Assembly: GCA_938010425.1 (NCBI GenBank)
Contig: CALLUO010000021.1
Span: 1-60,736, forward strand
Length of the DNA: 60,736 nt
From: an uncultured Elioraea sp.
GTDB lineage: Bacteria > Pseudomonadota > Alphaproteobacteria > Acetobacterales > Acetobacteraceae
Direction: 5' to 3'
Positions within the stretch are counted from its first letter, which is position 1, and the number at the start of each line of letters is the position of its first letter. The position numbers and the translations under genes were made by a program. Below are positions 58,493-60,736 of this stretch, piece by piece. The notes beneath the pieces were generated by a model. The model saw nothing but the letters and a program-made list of their open reading frames with translations. It did not search any database and had not been told where the DNA came from.

Positions 58493-58795
58493 GCCTCACC
58501 TCGCTCATTCAGTTCATGGCGGTGGCGCAATCGCTGGTTAATCACTGCGACCCTCCAACGCCCTGGCGCAGGCATGTGGCGGACGAGGTTTGTGCCGATG
58601 CGTGCCCGGAGCGACCAACAGAGGGAGTTACACAAGCCACCCGCACACAAGGTGCTTGCCCCGCGCCATCAGCCTCCTTGTGTTCCCATAACCGGAACAC
58701 TGCTCTGGGCCAAGCCTCTTGCGTGGATGGAGAGGCGGCAGCACGCTTTGGCGGTCTTTACAGTCGGCCAAGACGCACCCCTTGAGGAGGAAACA
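58493..58795. other. Divergent intergenic region between DUF5989 and binding-protein genes
   Basis: 303 bases with no supported gene. The open frame upstream of 58796 has no protein character. It should hold both divergent promoters; I see no clear element. Confidence 0.6.
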
Positions 58796-59773
58796 ATGAC
58801 AACGCGACGCACGCTGCTCGCGGCCGCTGCCGCCACCGCTGCCCTGCCCGTCCTCCCCCGCGGGGCGGACGCAGACACCTGGCCGACGGGGCCGATCCGC
58901 GCGATTGTGCCCTTTGCGCCGGGCAGTGCCACCGACACCATCGCGCGCCTCTTCGCCGAAGCGATGCGCCCTGCCCTCGGGCAACCAATCGTGGTGGAGA
59001 ACCGCCCGGGCGCAAACGGGCTGATCGCGGCGGAGCATGTCGCCCGCGCCGCCCCCGACGGCAACACCATCCTGTTCGGCACCAACTCTACCCACGCTGC
59101 AGCGAACGCCCTGTTCAAGCGCGTGCCGTATGACATCGAGCGCGATTTTGTCGCGATCTCCACCCTGGCCACTGTGCCGCTGGTGGCCATCGTCAACGCG
59201 GCCTCCCCCTACCGCACCTTAGCGGAGTTCATTGCCGCGGCGAAAGCGCGGCCGGAAACCCTTTCCTTTGGCACCGCCTCGTCCTCGCAGCTCGTTGCCG
59301 CGCGCACGCTCGCGCGCATGGCCGATATCCGCCTTATTGAGGTGCCGTTCCGCTCCTCGCCGCAAGTGGTGCAGGAGGTGATCGCTGGCCGGCTCGATCT
59401 CTTCGTCGCCGACGTCGCCGTCACCCTGCCGGCCATCCGCGGCGGCCAGGTGCGCGCGCTCGGGGTGACAACGAAGACGCGCGTGCCGCAGCTGCCCGAC
59501 GTGCCCCCGATCGCCGAACAGGGCCTGCCCGACTATGCGATCTTCGCTTGGTTCGTTCTTGTTGCTCCAGCCGGCGTGCCGAAGGTGGTGATCGATCGCC
59601 TGGGGGCGGCAGTGCGGGCGGCGGCGAACGATGCGACCCTGCGCGATCGGCTCGAGAACACGCTTGGCATGACGCTCTTCATCTCAAGCCCCGAAGAGGC
59701 GGCGGATTTCATCCGCGCCGAAAAGGCGAGATGGACGGCGATGGTCAAGGCCGCCGGCATCGAGCCAGAGTGA
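58796..59773 (+). CDS. Tripartite tricarboxylate transporter (Bug-type) substrate-binding protein
   Basis: 325 residues from ATG 58796, with GAGGAGG six bases upstream. A twin-arginine-like signal ([20 protein letters not shown]) is followed by the Bug family pattern [40 protein letters not shown] and [19 protein letters not shown]. It binds a small carboxylate in the periplasm. The membrane partners TctA/TctB are not nearby, common for the large Bug families. Its stop overlaps the AtuA-like C-terminal gene by 29 bases (convergent). Confidence 0.9.
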   Translation: MTTRRTLLAAAAATAALPVLPRGADADTWPTGPIRAIVPFAPGSATDTIARLFAEAMRPALGQPIVVENRPGANGLIAAEHVARAAPDGNTILFGTNSTHAAANALFKRVPYDIERDFVAISTLATVPLVAIVNAASPYRTLAEFIAAAKARPETLSFGTASSSQLVAARTLARMADIRLIEVPFRSSPQVVQEVIAGRLDLFVADVAVTLPAIRGGQVRALGVTTKTRVPQLPDVPPIAEQGLPDYAIFAWFVLVAPAGVPKVVIDRLGAAVRAAANDATLRDRLENTLGMTLFISSPEEAADFIRAEKARWTAMVKAAGIEPE

Positions 59774-60086
59774 GGATCTCCTCCGGCAGGGGCATGGCGA
59801 GCAGCGAGAAGGCCAGGCTCTTGCCGTGCGGGTCGAGGGCGAGCGAGCGCGTGACCCCGCCGTCGAGCGCCCCCTCCAGCACGAAGAGGAGGGCCGCGAG
59901 ATCGGGAAGCTCATGCCGCCGCACTGGCCCGCGCACATGAGGGGCGAGGAAGGCCGCAACCCGCTCGGCCGTCAGCCAAGCGGCGAGGAGCGGCCAGTCG
60001 GCCGGGTCGCGGCACACGACGCCGAGGGTGGCGGTATCGCCCTTGTCGCCAGAGCGAGCGGTGGCGAGGTCGCGCAAGGAGGCCAT
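59745..60086 (-). CDS. AtuA-like C-terminal (ferredoxin-fold) domain protein
   Basis: 113 residues with the diagnostic [19 protein letters not shown] at the start and [20 protein letters not shown] later. In many genomes this domain is the C-terminal part of AtuA-type proteins or a separate small subunit downstream of the DUF1446 protein, as here: ATG overlaps the upstream stop by one base (TGATG). AtuA-type proteins are named from acyclic terpene utilisation; the activity is unproved. Confidence 0.85.
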   Translation of the reverse strand: MASLRDLATARSGDKGDTATLGVVCRDPADWPLLAAWLTAERVAAFLAPHVRGPVRRHELPDLAALLFVLEGALDGGVTRSLALDPHGKSLAFSLLAMPLPEEILTLARCRRP

Positions 60087-60736
60087 CAGGCGGGGGGTAC
60101 GAAGGAGACCGTGGGGCGGACGAGATCGCGCGGGATAAGGACAGAGGCGACGGCGAGCGCCTCACGGGCCGACCATGTCGCCCCTCCCCCGCCCGCTGGC
60201 CCGTTCAGCCACAGCGCCTCAATCTCGTGCCCGATCGCCCGCGCTGCCGCTGTGTTGACGACCCGGGCGGCCAGGCGGGCGCGCACGTCGCGCACCTCGG
60301 CATCGGGCTTCACCGCCGCCCCGCGCAGCAGCGAATCGACCCCAATCACGTCGGTGCGCAGGCCGAGCACAGGGATCGCGCGCCGGTCGATGCGCTCGCG
60401 CAGGATGGCAAGCGCAAGCCTAGCGCGCGCCACGGCCCCTTCGCCCGCATAGGAGATGCCCCCCTCCACCACCACGCCGTCGCGATAGCCGACCACCACT
60501 TTGAGGGTCTGTGGTGGCGGCCGTCCTGTGCCGCCCTCGACCCGCACGCGGTCGGGCCCGAGTTCGGTGAAGCGCACGGAGCGGAAATCGGCTGTGGCGT
60601 CGGGCTGCTGGTAGGCGCCCGGATCGTGCAGTTCGTAGAGGAGCTGTTCGGTGCAGGTGAGGCGATCGAGCCTGCCTCCCGTGCCCTCCGGTTTGCCAAG
60701 CGTGGCGTTCCCGTCCGGCTCGACATCGGCGAAGGG
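60086..60736 (-). CDS. DUF1446/AtuA N-terminal domain protein, 5' end cut by window edge
   Basis: The visible C-terminal 216 residues start PFADVEPDGNATLGKPEGTG, followed by LTCTEQLLYELHDPGAYQQP, DFRSVRFTELGPDRVRVEG and VVVGYRDGVVVEGGISYAGE. This is the DUF1446 (AtuA-like) pattern. The start lies beyond the right edge. Two-gene organisation with the small AtuA-C domain suggests a heteromeric complex acting in catabolism of a branched or terpenoid acid; this is context only. Nearby Bug binding protein may supply a carboxylate. Confidence 0.87.
   Translation of the reverse strand, partial: PFADVEPDGNATLGKPEGTGGRLDRLTCTEQLLYELHDPGAYQQPDATADFRSVRFTELGPDRVRVEGGTGRPPPQTLKVVVGYRDGVVVEGGISYAGEGAVARARLALAILRERIDRRAIPVLGLRTDVIGVDSLLRGAAVKPDAEVRDVRARLAARVVNTAAARAIGHEIEALWLNGPAGGGGATWSAREALAVASVLIPRDLVRPTVSFVPPA

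Overview
The window looks like chromosome from a high-GC alphaproteobacterium, most likely Acetobacterales/Rhodospirillales-like (Elioraea or a relative is a guess). The grounds are a gcrA gene, a ChvG/ChvI two-component pair, a PmtA-type methyltransferase, an alphaproteobacterial cox operon (ctaC-ctaD-ctaB-small membrane protein-ctaG-ctaE-DUF983-SURF1), a CtrA-type TTAA-N7-TTAA box, and high-GC coding with many ATGA stop-start overlaps.

Layout. (1) 1-18940 is an exopolysaccharide locus of the exosortase A (XrtA)/PEP-CTERM type. Leftward it carries prsK-prsR-prsT, an O-antigen-ligase-like polymerase, a small membrane ORF and a family 4 glycosyltransferase cut by the window edge. Rightward it carries an export lipoprotein, Wzz-like chain-length protein, BY-kinase-like ATPase, outer-membrane barrel, XrtA-associated ATPase, polysaccharide deacetylase, flippase and FemAB-like transferase. 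The exosortase gene is not in the window. A 16-bp tandem array sits between the two arms. (2) 19049-21860: a TAXI-type TRAP transporter. (3) 21876-32485, leftward: M16 peptidase, thrC, M32 carboxypeptidase and the aa3 cytochrome oxidase operon. (4) TerC-like protein, then divergently a transketolase-like gene, gap and pgk. (5) 38.2-45.6 kb: small secreted ORFs, a Nudix protein, katG/oxyR with an OxyR-like palindrome, a frameshifted relic, and a PEP-CTERM protein that is a likely substrate of the XrtA system. (6) tRNA-Leu(GAG), lipB, acetamidase/formamidase, gcrA, a frame-disrupted EamA transporter gene, two methyltransferases, a CHAP protein, chvG-chvI and a HugZ-like protein. (7) 54.9-58.5 kb: an SGNH hydrolase facing an SxtJ-like / carbamoyltransferase / DUF5989 cassette. 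(8) A tripartite-tricarboxylate binding protein and the two halves of an AtuA-type system, the last cut by the right edge.

How parts work together. PrsK/PrsR probably control, with sigma-54, the expression of PEP-CTERM proteins; the one PEP-CTERM gene here has a plausible -24/-12 element. The polysaccharide genes build, polymerise, export and trim the matrix polymer to which PEP-CTERM sorting is linked.

The most unusual observation is the transketolase-like gene at 33962-35872. It is full length, intact and first in the gap-pgk gene string, yet essentially every known catalytic and thiamine-diphosphate-binding motif is replaced, so it looks like a maintained pseudoenzyme. Other points worth checking are a probable CTG start in the carbamoyltransferase gene, a duplicated 5' end of the SGNH gene, a DnaA box and palindrome before gcrA, and a CtrA box at a small secreted-protein gene.
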